Part shown: piece by piece, positions 25,465-34,945 of the stretch
How the letters are laid out: every line of letters begins with the position of its first letter
Position numbering within the stretch: the stretch's first letter is position 1
Assembly (NCBI GenBank): GCA_964425755.1
Contig: CAYRNY010000002.1
Location: 1 to 64,000 of the forward strand
DNA from: CAYRNY01 sp964425755
GTDB taxonomy: Bacteria; Chloroflexota; Anaerolineae; Aggregatilineales; Aggregatilineaceae
DNA length: 64,000 bases
Reading direction: 5' to 3'
The notes under the pieces: generated by a model
What the model saw: the letters and a program-made list of their open reading frames with translations, nothing else
What the model was told of the DNA's origin: nothing
Database searches by the model: none
Program-made: the position numbers and the translations under genes

Positions 25465-26268
25465 CTAACCCTCGAACGGTGGCAGGCGGAACAGGCGCTC
25501 GGCGTTGGCGGTCGTCTGTGCGGCGAAGGCGTCATCGGCGACGTTGCGCAGTGCCGCGATCCGCTGTGCGATGTGGCGCACGTAGGCGGGCTTGTTGGGG
25601 CGCTTGCCGCGATGCGGCACCGGCGTCAGGAACGGGCCGTCGGTCTCGACCAGGATCCGGTCGGTGGGCACGTGCGCGGCGATGCGTCGCAGCGCGTCCG
25701 CGTTCTTGAACGTCACCGGGCCGGTAAACCCGATGTAGAACCCCGCTTCAACCGCCGCCTCGGCGGTCGTTTGCGGCGCGGAGAACGAATGCAGCACGCC
25801 GGGGCGGTCGCGCAGCGCTTCGGGTAGCGTCTGCGCCCAGTCGAGCAGGATCGCCAGCACATCCGCGCTCGCCTCGCGGTTGTGGATGATCACCGGCAGT
25901 TCGAGTTCTGCTGCCAGCGCGAGCTGTGCCTCGAACGCTGCCCACTGCGTCTCTTTCGGGGATGTGTCCCAGTGGTAATCCAGCCCGATCTCGCCGATGG
26001 CGACGACTTTTTCGTGTGCGGCCAGGGCGCGGACCTGTTCGAGCACGGTGTCATCAAACCCGGGCGTCTCGGTCGGGTGGATGCCGACTGCTGCATAAAC
26101 GCCGGGGTAGGTATTGGCGAGCGCGAGCGCCTTCCGGCAGCGCTCCAGGCTCGTGCCGGGGTTGATGATGCGCGTCACGCCCGCGTCCGCCGCTTCGCGG
26201 ATCACGTCGTCGCGGATCGCGTCGTAGCTGTCGAAATCCAGGTGGCAATGAGTATCGATCAGGTGCAT
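25465..26268 (-). CDS. tatD: TatD-family metal-dependent hydrolase (DNase)
   Basis: The 267-residue protein begins LIDTHCHLDFDSYD with the HxH zinc site, and contains AIGEIGLDYH, PVIIHNRE and a C-terminal ILVETDGPFLTPVP, the set of TatD metal ligands in order. Length matches the family (255-270). TatD proteins are 3'-5' exonuclease/DNase-like enzymes; the in vivo substrate is debated. It is alone on the minus strand, between gmd downstream of its start and a convergent gene after it. No strong ribosome-binding site precedes the ATG. Confidence 0.93.
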   Translation of the reverse strand: MHLIDTHCHLDFDSYDAIRDDVIREAADAGVTRIINPGTSLERCRKALALANTYPGVYAAVGIHPTETPGFDDTVLEQVRALAAHEKVVAIGEIGLDYHWDTSPKETQWAAFEAQLALAAELELPVIIHNREASADVLAILLDWAQTLPEALRDRPGVLHSFSAPQTTAEAAVEAGFYIGFTGPVTFKNADALRRIAAHVPTDRILVETDGPFLTPVPHRGKRPNKPAYVRHIAQRIAALRNVADDAFAAQTTANAERLFRLPPFEG

Positions 26269-26294
26269 GCGTGCGGTGATTTGCCTCGGTGTTA

Positions 26295-27269
26295 TTATGC
26301 TGTGCCGCCGGATTTGAGCAATTCCAGGTCGGCGTCGATCATCATGTGGATCAGTTGCTTGAAGCTGACTTCCGGCTCCCAGCCGAGCACGCGGCCTGCT
26401 TTGCCTGCGTCGCCGACCAGCAGGTCGACCTCGGCGGGGCGCATGAAGCGCGGGTCCTGCACGACGTAATCGTGCCAGTCCAGCCCGGCGTACTCAAACG
26501 CGACGGTGACCAGTTCCTCGACCGAGTGCGTTTCGCCGGTCGAGATGACGTAGTCCTGTGGGGTGTCTTGCTGCAGCATGAGCCACATCGCGCGCACGTA
26601 GTCGCCTGCGTAGCCCCAGTCGCGCCGCGCGTCGAGGTTGCCGAGCCGCAGTTCGTCAGCCATGCCGAGCTTGATCTTGGCGACGTTGTAGGTCACTTTG
26701 CGCGTGACGAACTCCAGCCCGCGCCGGGGACTTTCGTGGTTGAAGAGGATGCCGCTGGTCGCGTGCATGCCGTAGCTCTCGCGGTAGTTGACCGTGATCC
26801 AGTGCCCGTAGACCTTCGCCACGCCGTAGGGGCTGCGCGGGTAGAAGGGCGTGGTTTCCTTCTGCGGGACTTCGCGCACCTTTCCGAACATCTCGCTGCT
26901 GGACGCCTGGTAGAAGCGGGCATCCGGCTTGACGTGGCGGATCGCGTCGAGCAGGCGGGTGACACCGAGCGCGGTCACGTCCCCCGTGAAGACCGGCTGG
27001 CCCCACGAGGTCTGGACGAAGCTTTGCGCGGCGAGGTTGTAGACCTCGTGCGGCTCGCATTGCTGCAGCGCGTTTTGCAGCGAGGTCTGGTCCAGCATGT
27101 CACCGGGGATCAGCGTGAGCCGATCCTGGATGTGCTCGATGCGGCTGAAATTCACCGTGCTGGTGCGCCGCACCAGGCCGAAGACCTCGTAGCCTTGCTG
27201 GAGCAGGAACTCCGCGAGATAGGAACCGTCCTGCCCGGTGATGCCCGTGATAAGCGCGCGTTTGCTCAT
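26295..27269 (-). CDS. gmd: GDP-mannose 4,6-dehydratase
   Basis: The 324-residue cytoplasmic enzyme converts GDP-mannose to GDP-4-dehydro-6-deoxy-mannose, the common precursor of GDP-D-rhamnose, GDP-fucose and others. The NADP-binding GITGQDGSYL is at the N-terminus, SSSEMFG and YxxxK (YPRSPYGVAKVYG) form the active site, and NHESPRRG follows. The ATG at 27269 lies one base after the rmd stop, and AGGAG of rmd's last codons supplies the site. Upstream in-frame codons run back into rmd and are not the start. It works with the reductase encoded just upstream. Confidence 0.95.
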   Translation of the reverse strand: MSKRALITGITGQDGSYLAEFLLQQGYEVFGLVRRTSTVNFSRIEHIQDRLTLIPGDMLDQTSLQNALQQCEPHEVYNLAAQSFVQTSWGQPVFTGDVTALGVTRLLDAIRHVKPDARFYQASSSEMFGKVREVPQKETTPFYPRSPYGVAKVYGHWITVNYRESYGMHATSGILFNHESPRRGLEFVTRKVTYNVAKIKLGMADELRLGNLDARRDWGYAGDYVRAMWLMLQQDTPQDYVISTGETHSVEELVTVAFEYAGLDWHDYVVQDPRFMRPAEVDLLVGDAGKAGRVLGWEPEVSFKQLIHMMIDADLELLKSGGTA

Positions 27270-27270
27270 G

Positions 27271-28263
27271 CTAATTTGCCTCTCCTGCTCCGTGACCGGG
27301 GCGCGGTTCCAGGCCCATCTGCTGCCGCCAGTCGTTGAGAATATCCAATAGACTCTGTTCAAAGGGGATCGTTGGCTGCCAGCCCGTGCGCGCCTGCAGT
27401 TTAGACGCATCCCCGACGCGGCGCGGCACGTCCGAGGGCCGCATCCGTTCGGGGTCCTGCCGCACGTCGATATCGGTGGTGCTGTAGCTCAAGAGCGTGT
27501 CCAGCAAGTACTGGATGCTGTAACCTTTGCCGCTGCAAATGTTGTACGCTTCGCCCGGCTCGCCCTCAGTCGCCAGCAGGTGATAGGCCCGCACGACATC
27601 GCGCACATCGGTGAAATCACGCTCGGCGGTCAAGTTGCCGACGTACATCACCGGCTCGCGCTGCCGGGCCTCGATCGCCGCGATCTGGCTGGCGAAGTCC
27701 GCCGCGACGAACCCGCCGCTCTGGTGCGGTCCCATGTGGTTGAAGGGGCGCGCGCGGACGACCGGCAGCCTGTAAGCGATGTGGTACTGCAGGCCGAGCA
27801 TGTCTTGCGTCACCTTGCTGACACTGTAGGGGTTGCCCGGCTCGAACGGTGTTGATTCGTCCAGCGGCGCGGTTGTGCCGCCCGCTGCCCCGTAAATCTC
27901 GGCGGAGCTCACGATCACGATGCGCGGCGTGAGGTTCACCGCGCGGATCGCTTCCAGCAGGTGCACCTGGGCGGCGATGTTGTTCTCCAGCGTGGGCCAG
28001 GGGTGTTTGAACGCGTCGGGCACGCTCGCCAGCGCCGCGAGGTGGATCACGATGTCGGGCCGCACGTCCGCCACCAGCGCGTGCACGGCGTCTGCGTCAC
28101 GCAGATCGACCTGCCGCAGCGTGACGGGCTTGTTGCGCAGGCGCGGGAACGTGTCAGGCGGCCTGAAAACGGATCCGTACAGCGCCAGGTCGGGTTGGGC
28201 CAGCAGGTGATCGATCAGATGTCCGCCGGCAAAACCGCCAGCACCGGTAATGAGGACTCGCAC
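27271..28263 (-). CDS. rmd: GDP-4-dehydro-6-deoxy-D-mannose reductase-like epimerase/reductase
   Basis: The 330-residue short-chain dehydrogenase has GAGGFAGGHLIDHLL at the start, SSAEIYG, and the YxxxK pair (YSVSKVTQD). Gmd directly downstream makes its probable substrate, so GDP-D-rhamnose (or a related 6-deoxymannose) is the likely product; the assignment to Rmd rather than another epimerase rests on this context. A GTG at 28263 has GGAGA 6 nt upstream, while the ATG further upstream at 28314 has no site and lengthens the protein beyond the family. The two genes are one operon. Confidence 0.85.
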   Translation of the reverse strand: MRVLITGAGGFAGGHLIDHLLAQPDLALYGSVFRPPDTFPRLRNKPVTLRQVDLRDADAVHALVADVRPDIVIHLAALASVPDAFKHPWPTLENNIAAQVHLLEAIRAVNLTPRIVIVSSAEIYGAAGGTTAPLDESTPFEPGNPYSVSKVTQDMLGLQYHIAYRLPVVRARPFNHMGPHQSGGFVAADFASQIAAIEARQREPVMYVGNLTAERDFTDVRDVVRAYHLLATEGEPGEAYNICSGKGYSIQYLLDTLLSYSTTDIDVRQDPERMRPSDVPRRVGDASKLQARTGWQPTIPFEQSLLDILNDWRQQMGLEPRPGHGAGEAN

Positions 28264-28381
28264 AACGTTTCTCCGCTCTGGTGGCGCTTCAGGTCGCTCG
28301 GGCGTCCTGCGCAAGGGTCAAAGCGGCGGACATTATAGCATGTTCAGATGCGAGGGCAAGGATTGCCGCGACGAGGCAGGG

Positions 28382-28579
28382 TTACCCGGTCTGAGAAAAC
28401 GCCGCACCGAGCGCTGTGCCGATCGCAATGCCAACGCCGAGAAATGCGAAGTTGTCGACCGCAACGGACAGGGCTACGCCGAATATCAAGCCGAGCGCGA
28501 TTCCTGTCGCCATGTAACCAACGCGCATTCTCGCTTGCTTCTGGTGCTTGTGGTGGTTTCTCTCAGGATCGCGTGTCAT
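28382..28579 (-). CDS. Small glycine-zipper membrane protein, 65 residues
   Basis: The product has a charged N-terminus (1-18), then two hydrophobic Gly/Ala-rich helices (about 20-38 and 44-62) with spaced glycines like a glycine-zipper hairpin. The ATG at 28579 has GGAAGG at about 10 nt. It is too small and plain to assign, but the signal for translation and the balanced hydrophobic pattern make it a plausible gene rather than noise. It lies between Hsp20 and rmd on the same strand. Confidence 0.55.
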   Translation of the reverse strand: MTRDPERNHHKHQKQARMRVGYMATGIALGLIFGVALSVAVDNFAFLGVGIAIGTALGAAFSQTG

Positions 28580-28716
28580 GTTGGGGTTGCCTTCCTCAAA
28601 ATGGTGGTCTGCTTCGTGTCATTTTACACCGCTGGGTCGGATCAAAGAAACCGCCGGGTGGTTATGGCGGGCCACCCGGCGGCACAAAGTTGGGAAACAG
28701 GGAATATGCTCTTGTG

Positions 28717-29160
28717 TTAGCTGGCTTTGACCGTGATCTGGCGCGGCTTGACGGCTTCAGCCTTCGGCAGCGTGAGCGTCAGCACGCCGTTGTTGAAGTT
28801 TGCCTCGACCTTGTCGTTGTCAATCGGCGTGTTGATCGTCAATGTGCGCTCGAATTTACCGGTCGGGCGTTCCAGCAACACGTACTTGCGGTTGTTGGCG
28901 TCGTCACGCTTGATCTCGCCGCGAATGGTCAGCGTATCCCCTTCGAGCGTGATGTCCAGGTCGTCCGGTTCGATGCCGGGGATGTCAGCGCGGATCACGA
29001 TCGCGTCGTCGGTGATGTAAGCATCCATCGGTAGCAGCCAGGCCCCGGTCCCGCGTGATTGCGAGCCGCGCGCAAAGGATTCGTCCAGCATGCGGTCGAC
29101 AGCTTCGCGCATCGAGATCATGTCGCGGATCGGGTCCCAACGAGTCAGACGGTTCACCAT
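28717..29160 (-). CDS. Small heat-shock protein, Hsp20/alpha-crystallin family
   Basis: The 147-residue product has a short N-terminal arm with WDPIRDMISMREAVDRM, then the alpha-crystallin domain (about 40-135) with DLDITLEGDTLTIRGE, GKFERTLTINTP and the end motif GVLTLTLPKAE. The C-terminal tail is short and lacks a clear IxI motif. It should hold denaturing proteins as an ATP-independent chaperone. A very good AGGAGG precedes the ATG. Upstream 29161-29315 is non-coding and should hold the heat-shock promoter, but I see no CIRCE-like repeat. Confidence 0.95.
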   Translation of the reverse strand: MVNRLTRWDPIRDMISMREAVDRMLDESFARGSQSRGTGAWLLPMDAYITDDAIVIRADIPGIEPDDLDITLEGDTLTIRGEIKRDDANNRKYVLLERPTGKFERTLTINTPIDNDKVEANFNNGVLTLTLPKAEAVKPRQITVKAS

Positions 29161-29315
29161 GGTTTCGCCTCCTGTGTTCGTACAAAAAGCCGGTATGCGT
29201 TGATCTGGAAGACAATCACGTCGTTACCTGATTAGCTACCTTAACCATACCCCGGCTGTACAAGAGAAACGTAAGCGCCGCGTAGAAAATCGATCAGCGC
29301 CGCGTCAATATTGCG

Positions 29316-31133
29316 TTAGCGTTCGGGCGCGCCAGGGGCAGGGACGTCCAGGGCGAGGCGATCATGCTGCTGTGCCCACAGGCGGCGGTAAGCCCCGCCA
29401 GCGCGCAGCAGGTCGGCGTGTGTGCCGCGCTCGACCACGCGTCCGCGCTCCAGCACGACGATCGTGTCTGCGCGCTCCAGCTCTACCAGCCGGTGCGTGA
29501 TCATCAGGATGCTGCGACCGGCCAGCGCGGTGAAGATCGTCTCCAGCAGGGCGCGCTCGGTGATGCTGTCGAGGTTGGCGGTCGCTTCGTCCAGCAGCAG
29601 GATCGGCGCGTCCTTCAGGATGGCGCGGGCGATCGCGAGTCGCTGGCGCTCCCCGCCGCTGAGCGTGAAGCCCTGTTCCCCGATCGCGGTGTCGTAGCCC
29701 TGTGGCAGCCCCGCGATGAAGGCGTGAATCTGCGCGGCGGTGCAGGCGCGGACCAGGTCGGCCTCGCTGGCGTGGGGATCGGCAAGCTGCAGGTTGTCAC
29801 GGATCGTGCCGTTGAACAGGTATGTGCGCTGGCTCACGACGCTGAACAGGACGCGGACCTCGTCTTCGGGCAGCGCGCGCAGGTCGTAACGGTGGTCGCG
29901 GTTCGCAACCGTGATCGCGCCGCTGTAGTCGTCCCAGAAGCGCAGCAACAGGTTGACCAGCGTCGATTTGCCCGCGCCGCTGGCCCCGACCACCGCGACC
30001 GTCGCGCCCGGTGGCAGGTCCAGCGACACGCCGTCCAGGGCAGGGGGATCGTCGGGCGTGTAGCGGAAGCGCAGCTTCGTGATGTGCAGCGCGGGCGGGG
30101 GCAGCGCGTGGACAGGGTCGCGAAGTGGCGCGGGGGGTGCGTGTGCCTGCGTGTGGGTGGCGCGTTGCCCGGCGCTGTCGTCCGCGATCGCGAACAGGCG
30201 CCGCGCGGCGGCCAGGCTCGCGTCCAGGTGCTGAAACGCGGCGGGCAGCGGCCCGACCGCTTCAAACGCGGCGAGCGTCGCCAGCGCCAGCACCGCGAGG
30301 ATCACGCCGCTGTAGGTGCCGCCCGTGACCAGCGGGATCGCGATCACCAGCGTGACGATCACGGCGAGGCCGGTGAGCAAGGCCACCAGCGCGCTCTGCA
30401 GCCCGGCGACGCGTGCCATTGCCGCCTGCTGATCCCGGTAGCGGCGGTTCAGGGCCTCGATCCGGGCCGCGTGGCGGTCCTGCGCGTTATAGGCCACGAG
30501 GTCCGCCAGGCCCTGCACCCCGTCGATGAGCTGCACGGTCAGATCGGCGCGCGTCTGGACCGTCTGCTGCCCCACGTCACGACTCAGGCGGCGCACCAGC
30601 AGCGGCACGCCGGCGCCTGCCAGCGCGAGGAACGCGGTCAGGCTCAGCGCCAGCCGGAGATCGTGCAGCGCCATGAACGCGAACATGCCGCCCGCGACGA
30701 GCAGCGCGACCAGCGGCGGCGCGATCACGCGCAGGAACACGTTTTCCAGCGTGTCGATATCGCCCACGATGCGCGCCAGCAGGTCGCCGGAACGCTGCTC
30801 CATCAGGCGGGCCGGGGCCAGCGGTTCGAGGCGGCGGTAGAACCACGTGCGCAGCCGCGCCAGCAGCCGGAACGTGGTATCGTGCGCGACGAGGCGCTCC
30901 AGGTAGCGCAACACACCGCGTGCGATGCCGAAGAAGCGCACACCGACGATCGCGATGTTCAGCTCCGCGATGGATGGGTGCAGCGCGGCGGTCGCGATGA
31001 TCCACGCGGACAGGGCCATCAGGCTGATGCCCGCGCCGACGGTCAGCACGCCGAGCAGCACGCTCAGCAGCATCCACCAGCGGAACGGCCACGCCAGGCG
31101 CAGCAGGCGCAGAAAGGTACGGCGGTCGTTCAT
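29316..31133 (-). CDS. cydC: Thiol reductant ABC exporter subunit CydC
   Basis: The 605-residue half-transporter has six membrane spans in the first 310 residues and an ATPase domain with Walker A VVGASGAGKST, the signature LSGGERQRLAIARA and Walker B ILLLDEAT. With CydD it forms the exporter of cysteine/glutathione (or haem-related) compounds needed to assemble cytochrome bd. The start overlaps the cydD stop as ATGA. Identification as CydC rather than another heterodimeric exporter rests on the order after CydD, the linked cydAB genes and family resemblance. Confidence 0.9.
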   Translation of the reverse strand: MNDRRTFLRLLRLAWPFRWWMLLSVLLGVLTVGAGISLMALSAWIIATAALHPSIAELNIAIVGVRFFGIARGVLRYLERLVAHDTTFRLLARLRTWFYRRLEPLAPARLMEQRSGDLLARIVGDIDTLENVFLRVIAPPLVALLVAGGMFAFMALHDLRLALSLTAFLALAGAGVPLLVRRLSRDVGQQTVQTRADLTVQLIDGVQGLADLVAYNAQDRHAARIEALNRRYRDQQAAMARVAGLQSALVALLTGLAVIVTLVIAIPLVTGGTYSGVILAVLALATLAAFEAVGPLPAAFQHLDASLAAARRLFAIADDSAGQRATHTQAHAPPAPLRDPVHALPPPALHITKLRFRYTPDDPPALDGVSLDLPPGATVAVVGASGAGKSTLVNLLLRFWDDYSGAITVANRDHRYDLRALPEDEVRVLFSVVSQRTYLFNGTIRDNLQLADPHASEADLVRACTAAQIHAFIAGLPQGYDTAIGEQGFTLSGGERQRLAIARAILKDAPILLLDEATANLDSITERALLETIFTALAGRSILMITHRLVELERADTIVVLERGRVVERGTHADLLRAGGAYRRLWAQQHDRLALDVPAPGAPER

Positions 31134-32869
31134 GGGATAGCTCCCTGTGCGGCGATCAAACGCGCGTATGCTCCCCGGCGGGCGAGTAGCTCGCTATGCG
31201 TGCCGGTCTCGACGGCGCGCCCGTTCTCCAGCACCACGATCTGGTCGGCGGCGATCACCGTGCGCAGGCGGTGCGCGATGATCAGCACGGTGCGATCGCG
31301 CATCAGGCGCTGCATGGCGTGGGTGATCTGCGCTTCGGTGTCGGGGTCGAGATTGGCGGTCGCTTCGTCCAGCAGCAGGACCGGCGCGTCCTTGAGGAAC
31401 GCCCGCGCCAGCGCGATCCGCTGTGCCTGCCCCCCGCTGAGCCGCGCCCCCTGTTCTCCGATCGCGGTGTCGTAGCCCTGCGGCAGCGCGCGGATGAAGG
31501 CGTCCGCGCCCGCGTGTTCGGCGGCACGGATCACGGCGTCCGGCGGCGCGGTGGGATCAGCAAGCCGGATGTTGTCGGCCACGCTCACCGCGAAGAGATA
31601 CGGATGCTGCGGCACCCAGGCGACGCTTGCGCGCCAGTCCCCGGCGGGGACCGCGCACAGGTCCTGCCCGTTGGCCGTGAGCTGCCCGGCGGTCGGTGCG
31701 ATGAAGCGCAGCACAAGCTGTGCCGCCGTCGACTTGCCCGCGCCGCTTGGCCCGACCAGCGCGACGGTCTGTCCCGGCGCGGCGGTGAACGTCAGGCCGT
31801 TGAGGGCTGGTCGCGCCCCGTCGTCGTAAGCGTAATATACGCCGCTGAAAGCGATCTCCGGCGCAGTGGCCGGTTTGCGCCACGTCCCCGGCGCTGACGG
31901 TGCGCCGCAGTCAAGGACCGGTGTTTCCAGCACCGCGAAGATGCGCCCGGCTGCCGCCGCGCCCGCCGTGCCCGCGTGAAAGCTCACGCCCAGCGCGCGC
32001 AGCGGCAGGTAGTATTCCGGCGCGAGGATCAGGATGAACAGCGCTTCGTCGAACGGGATGCGTGCGTACAGCAGCCGCAGGCCGATCTCGACCGCGATCA
32101 CGGCGACGCTCAAAGTGGCGAGCAGCTCCAGCACCAGCGCGGAGAGGAACGCGACCCGCAGCACGGACATGGTCGCGTCGCGGAACTGGTCGCTGATCTG
32201 GGCGATGGTTTGCGCCTGTTCTTTGGCGCGCCCGAAGATCTTGAGCGTGGTCAACCCTTGCAGCACATCGAGAAAATGGGCGCTCATGCGGCTGAGCTGG
32301 TGCCACTGCCGCCGTGATCGGGACGCCGCCAGCCTGCCGATCAGGATCATGAAGACCGGGATCAGTGGGGCGGTGAGCAGCAGCACCACGCCGGAGAGCA
32401 GGTCCAGCGGGAACACGACCACGAGCATCGCCAACGGGATCATCACCGCCAGCGCCATCTGTGGGACGTACTCGCTGAGATATGCGTCGAGTTCCTCGAC
32501 ACCCGCGATCGCGGTGGTGGCAAGCTCGCCGCTGCGCTCGCCGCGAGTGAAGGCCGGTCCCAGCGCAGCGACATGCGCAAACAGGCGCGCGCGCAGGTCG
32601 GTTTTGACGTGCCCGGCGACGTGGTGCGCGCTCACCTCGCGGCCCCACAGCACCAGCGCGCGGGTCGCGGCCACGAGCGCCAACCCTGCCAGCAGTGGCG
32701 CGACGCCACGCAGCGTTGCCCCGCCCAGAAACACGCGATCGATCGCCTGGCTGAGCAGGTACGCCTGCCCGACCAGGAGCAGCCCGGCCAGCAGGCCCAG
32801 CCCGATCGCCAGCCCCAGCGTCACGCGCACCGGCAACAGCGCACGTAACAATCGTTTGTCAAGCATCAT
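31130..32869 (-). CDS. cydD: Thiol reductant ABC exporter subunit CydD
   Basis: The 579-residue half-transporter pairs with CydC. It has six spans in the first 300 residues, Walker A LVGPSGAGKST, signature LSGGQAQRIALARA and Walker B LLLDEAT. The ATG at 32869 is followed by a second Met, and the site before it is weak. It and cydC form a two-gene unit separated from cydAB by an inverted HAD gene, an unusual position for an otherwise standard assembly system. Confidence 0.9.
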   Translation of the reverse strand: MMLDKRLLRALLPVRVTLGLAIGLGLLAGLLLVGQAYLLSQAIDRVFLGGATLRGVAPLLAGLALVAATRALVLWGREVSAHHVAGHVKTDLRARLFAHVAALGPAFTRGERSGELATTAIAGVEELDAYLSEYVPQMALAVMIPLAMLVVVFPLDLLSGVVLLLTAPLIPVFMILIGRLAASRSRRQWHQLSRMSAHFLDVLQGLTTLKIFGRAKEQAQTIAQISDQFRDATMSVLRVAFLSALVLELLATLSVAVIAVEIGLRLLYARIPFDEALFILILAPEYYLPLRALGVSFHAGTAGAAAAGRIFAVLETPVLDCGAPSAPGTWRKPATAPEIAFSGVYYAYDDGARPALNGLTFTAAPGQTVALVGPSGAGKSTAAQLVLRFIAPTAGQLTANGQDLCAVPAGDWRASVAWVPQHPYLFAVSVADNIRLADPTAPPDAVIRAAEHAGADAFIRALPQGYDTAIGEQGARLSGGQAQRIALARAFLKDAPVLLLDEATANLDPDTEAQITHAMQRLMRDRTVLIIAHRLRTVIAADQIVVLENGRAVETGTHSELLARRGAYARLIAAQGAIP

Positions 32870-33058
32870 AACCGTCTTGCACCTTGTGGTCTTCGGTGTC
32901 CGGCAGCGTTCAATGCACGGCTTACGTCCGGCGGCAGCGCATCAAGCGGACGCTGAGCACCGCCAACCGCGCAACGCGCAGCGTCTAACTATAACAGAGA
33001 TGGCGCGGCACGGGGAGGCGATGCTGCCCCCGGTCGCGCCCTTTTGCTCTAAGAAGAA

Positions 33059-33088
33059 TTGTCGAAAACTGGAGTAAGAATGTATAAT
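33059..33088 (+). promoter_or_regulatory. Promoter for the HAD phosphatase gene
   Basis: TTGTCG (33059-33064) and a consensus TATAAT (33083-33088) are 18 bp apart, 36 nt before the start at 33124. Confidence 0.6.
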
Positions 33089-33123
33089 CGCGACGGACTT
33101 ACCGCGCGCAGGAGGAAAACTGT

Positions 33124-33783
33124 ATGCGCTATTCTCATTTGATCTGGGACTTCGACGGCACCCTGTTTGATACCTATCCACCGCTGATCAAGTCAATTGA
33201 GCAGGCGCTGGCGGATTTTGATATTGTGGTGCCGCGCGACCAGATCGTGGCGCTGCTGCACGGGACGCTGTCGGACACGCTGGCGACGCTGTCCGGTGCG
33301 CACGCGCTGCGTGTTGAGCAACTCCAGGCGCGAGTGACGTTTTATACCAAGCAAACCACCATGCGTGACCGGCGGCCATTTCCCGGCGCGATCTCGTTCT
33401 TGGAGCGTATGCTGGCGGCGGGCGGCCAGAACTACCTCGTCACGCACCGGGACGCCGATTCGCTTTCTGCGCTGTTGAACTGGTACCGCGTGGGCGGGCT
33501 GTTCGCTGACATCATCACGGGAGATGACGGCTTCCCGCGCAAGCCAGACCCCGCGAGCATGACCGCGATGATCGAACGTAACAATCTGCCGCGCGACAAC
33601 GTGCTGGCGATCGGGGACCGCGAGCTTGACGTCCTTGCCGGGAAGGCATCACGCGTGCATACCTGCCTGATTAACGCGTCGCTGCCGGCGAGTGTGTCGC
33701 CGGATTACGTCGTCACGAGTTATGACGAGCTTGGTTCGGTCGTGCGATCGGGTTCTGTTGACAACTACCCGGCGAGCGCTTGA
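33124..33783 (+). CDS. HAD-family phosphatase (phosphoglycolate phosphatase-like)
   Basis: The 219-residue protein begins with the catalytic HAD motif DFDGTLFDT, has YLVTHRDADSL as motif II, KPDPAS as motif III and AIGDRELDVLAGK as motif IV. The helical cap between motifs I and II is the C1 type. It should hydrolyse a small phosphate ester; phosphoglycolate is common for this family but unproven. A strong AGGAGG precedes the ATG. The gene is inverted between cydB and cydD, and there is no obvious reason for the link with respiration. Confidence 0.9.
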   Translation: MRYSHLIWDFDGTLFDTYPPLIKSIEQALADFDIVVPRDQIVALLHGTLSDTLATLSGAHALRVEQLQARVTFYTKQTTMRDRRPFPGAISFLERMLAAGGQNYLVTHRDADSLSALLNWYRVGGLFADIITGDDGFPRKPDPASMTAMIERNNLPRDNVLAIGDRELDVLAGKASRVHTCLINASLPASVSPDYVVTSYDELGSVVRSGSVDNYPASA

Positions 33784-33910
33784 GCCAACGGCAACAGAAC
33801 TAGCCTTTGTCAGCCACGAATAAGCCCCTGCCATGCTTGCACAGAGGCTTGTCGTGTCCGGTTGATCGTTGGGAATTTTAAGCACGTCCGGCGGGCAGCG
33901 CCAACCGGCG

Positions 33911-34924
33911 TCAGTACTCCAGCTCCGACTCGACGCTGATCCGCTTGCGGAACACCCAATAGCTCCAGCCCTGGTAGATCAACACGACCGGCACGAAGAT
34001 CAGTGCCACGACGGTCATCACTTCCAGCGCCTTCTGGCTGGCAGCGGCGTTGTCCACCGTCAGGTTGAAGGCCTCATCCGTGCTGGACACCATCACGTTC
34101 GGGTACAGGAACCAGAAGAACGTCGCCACCGCGAGCACGATGGTCAGCCCGGTCATGATGAACGACCAGCCGTAGTTCTTCTCGCGCAGGAAATAACCCA
34201 CCGCCAGCAGCGCGCCCGCCGAGGCCACCGGCATGATGCCGGGGTTGACGCCGATCCGGTCGAAGATATCGATGTAGGCGTAGTTGGCGATCGCCAGGAC
34301 CAGCGAGACGGCGACGACAGGCACCCACATCGACTGCGCGATGCGTTCGGCGCGCGTGCGGATCACGCCGTCGGTTTTCAGCGAGAGGAAGACCGCGCCG
34401 TGCAGCAGGAACACCATGAAGCCCGCGATGCCCGCGATCAGCGTGTATGGGCTGAGCAGGTCGAAGAAATTGCCGGTGAAGTGCATGTCGGCGTTGATCG
34501 GCGTGCCCTCGACCAGGTTGCCGAACGCGACACCCCACAGCAGCGCCGGGACCGCGCTGCCGATGAAGATCGCCCAATCCCACGTCCTGCGCCAGGTCGG
34601 GTTATCCTCTTTGCTGCGGAACTCAAACGCGACACCGCGCAGGATCAAAGCCAGCAGGATCAGCACCAGCGCGAGGTAAAACCCGCTGAACAGCGTGGCG
34701 TACCACTGTGGGAACGCGGCGAAGATCGCGCCGCCGGCGGTGATCATCCACACCTCGTTGGCGTCCCACACCGGGCCGATGCTGTTCACCACGACGCGGC
34801 GTTCCTGGTCGTTTTTGCCGATGAACGGCAGCAGGATGCCGACGCCGTAGTCAAAGCCTTCCAGGAAGAAAAAGCCGATAAACAGGATCGAAATCAGCAC
34901 AAACCAAAGGTCTTGCAATTCCAT
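33911..34924 (-). CDS. cydB: Cytochrome bd ubiquinol oxidase subunit II
   Basis: The 337-residue protein has about eight to nine membrane spans and the CydB pattern: LEGFDYGVG at the N-terminus, WDANEVW, and a late VLIYQGWSYWVFRKRI end. Cytochrome bd reduces oxygen to water with quinol and contributes to microaerobic growth. GGGGGAG lies before the ATG, and the gene follows cydA by 21 nt. Confidence 0.95.
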   Translation of the reverse strand: MELQDLWFVLISILFIGFFFLEGFDYGVGILLPFIGKNDQERRVVVNSIGPVWDANEVWMITAGGAIFAAFPQWYATLFSGFYLALVLILLALILRGVAFEFRSKEDNPTWRRTWDWAIFIGSAVPALLWGVAFGNLVEGTPINADMHFTGNFFDLLSPYTLIAGIAGFMVFLLHGAVFLSLKTDGVIRTRAERIAQSMWVPVVAVSLVLAIANYAYIDIFDRIGVNPGIMPVASAGALLAVGYFLREKNYGWSFIMTGLTIVLAVATFFWFLYPNVMVSSTDEAFNLTVDNAAASQKALEVMTVVALIFVPVVLIYQGWSYWVFRKRISVESELEY

Positions 34925-34945
34925 CGTGATATCTCCCCCTCGTGG

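Noticed and set aside
29161..29315. CIRCE element before the Hsp20 gene
   Set aside because: No inverted repeat of the TTAGCACTC type with 9-nt spacing is present.
29364..31475. A 700-codon open frame opposite cydC
   Set aside because: It is dominated by Arg, Gln, His and Ala, which reflects reverse-complement codons of cydC/cydD, with no family resemblance.
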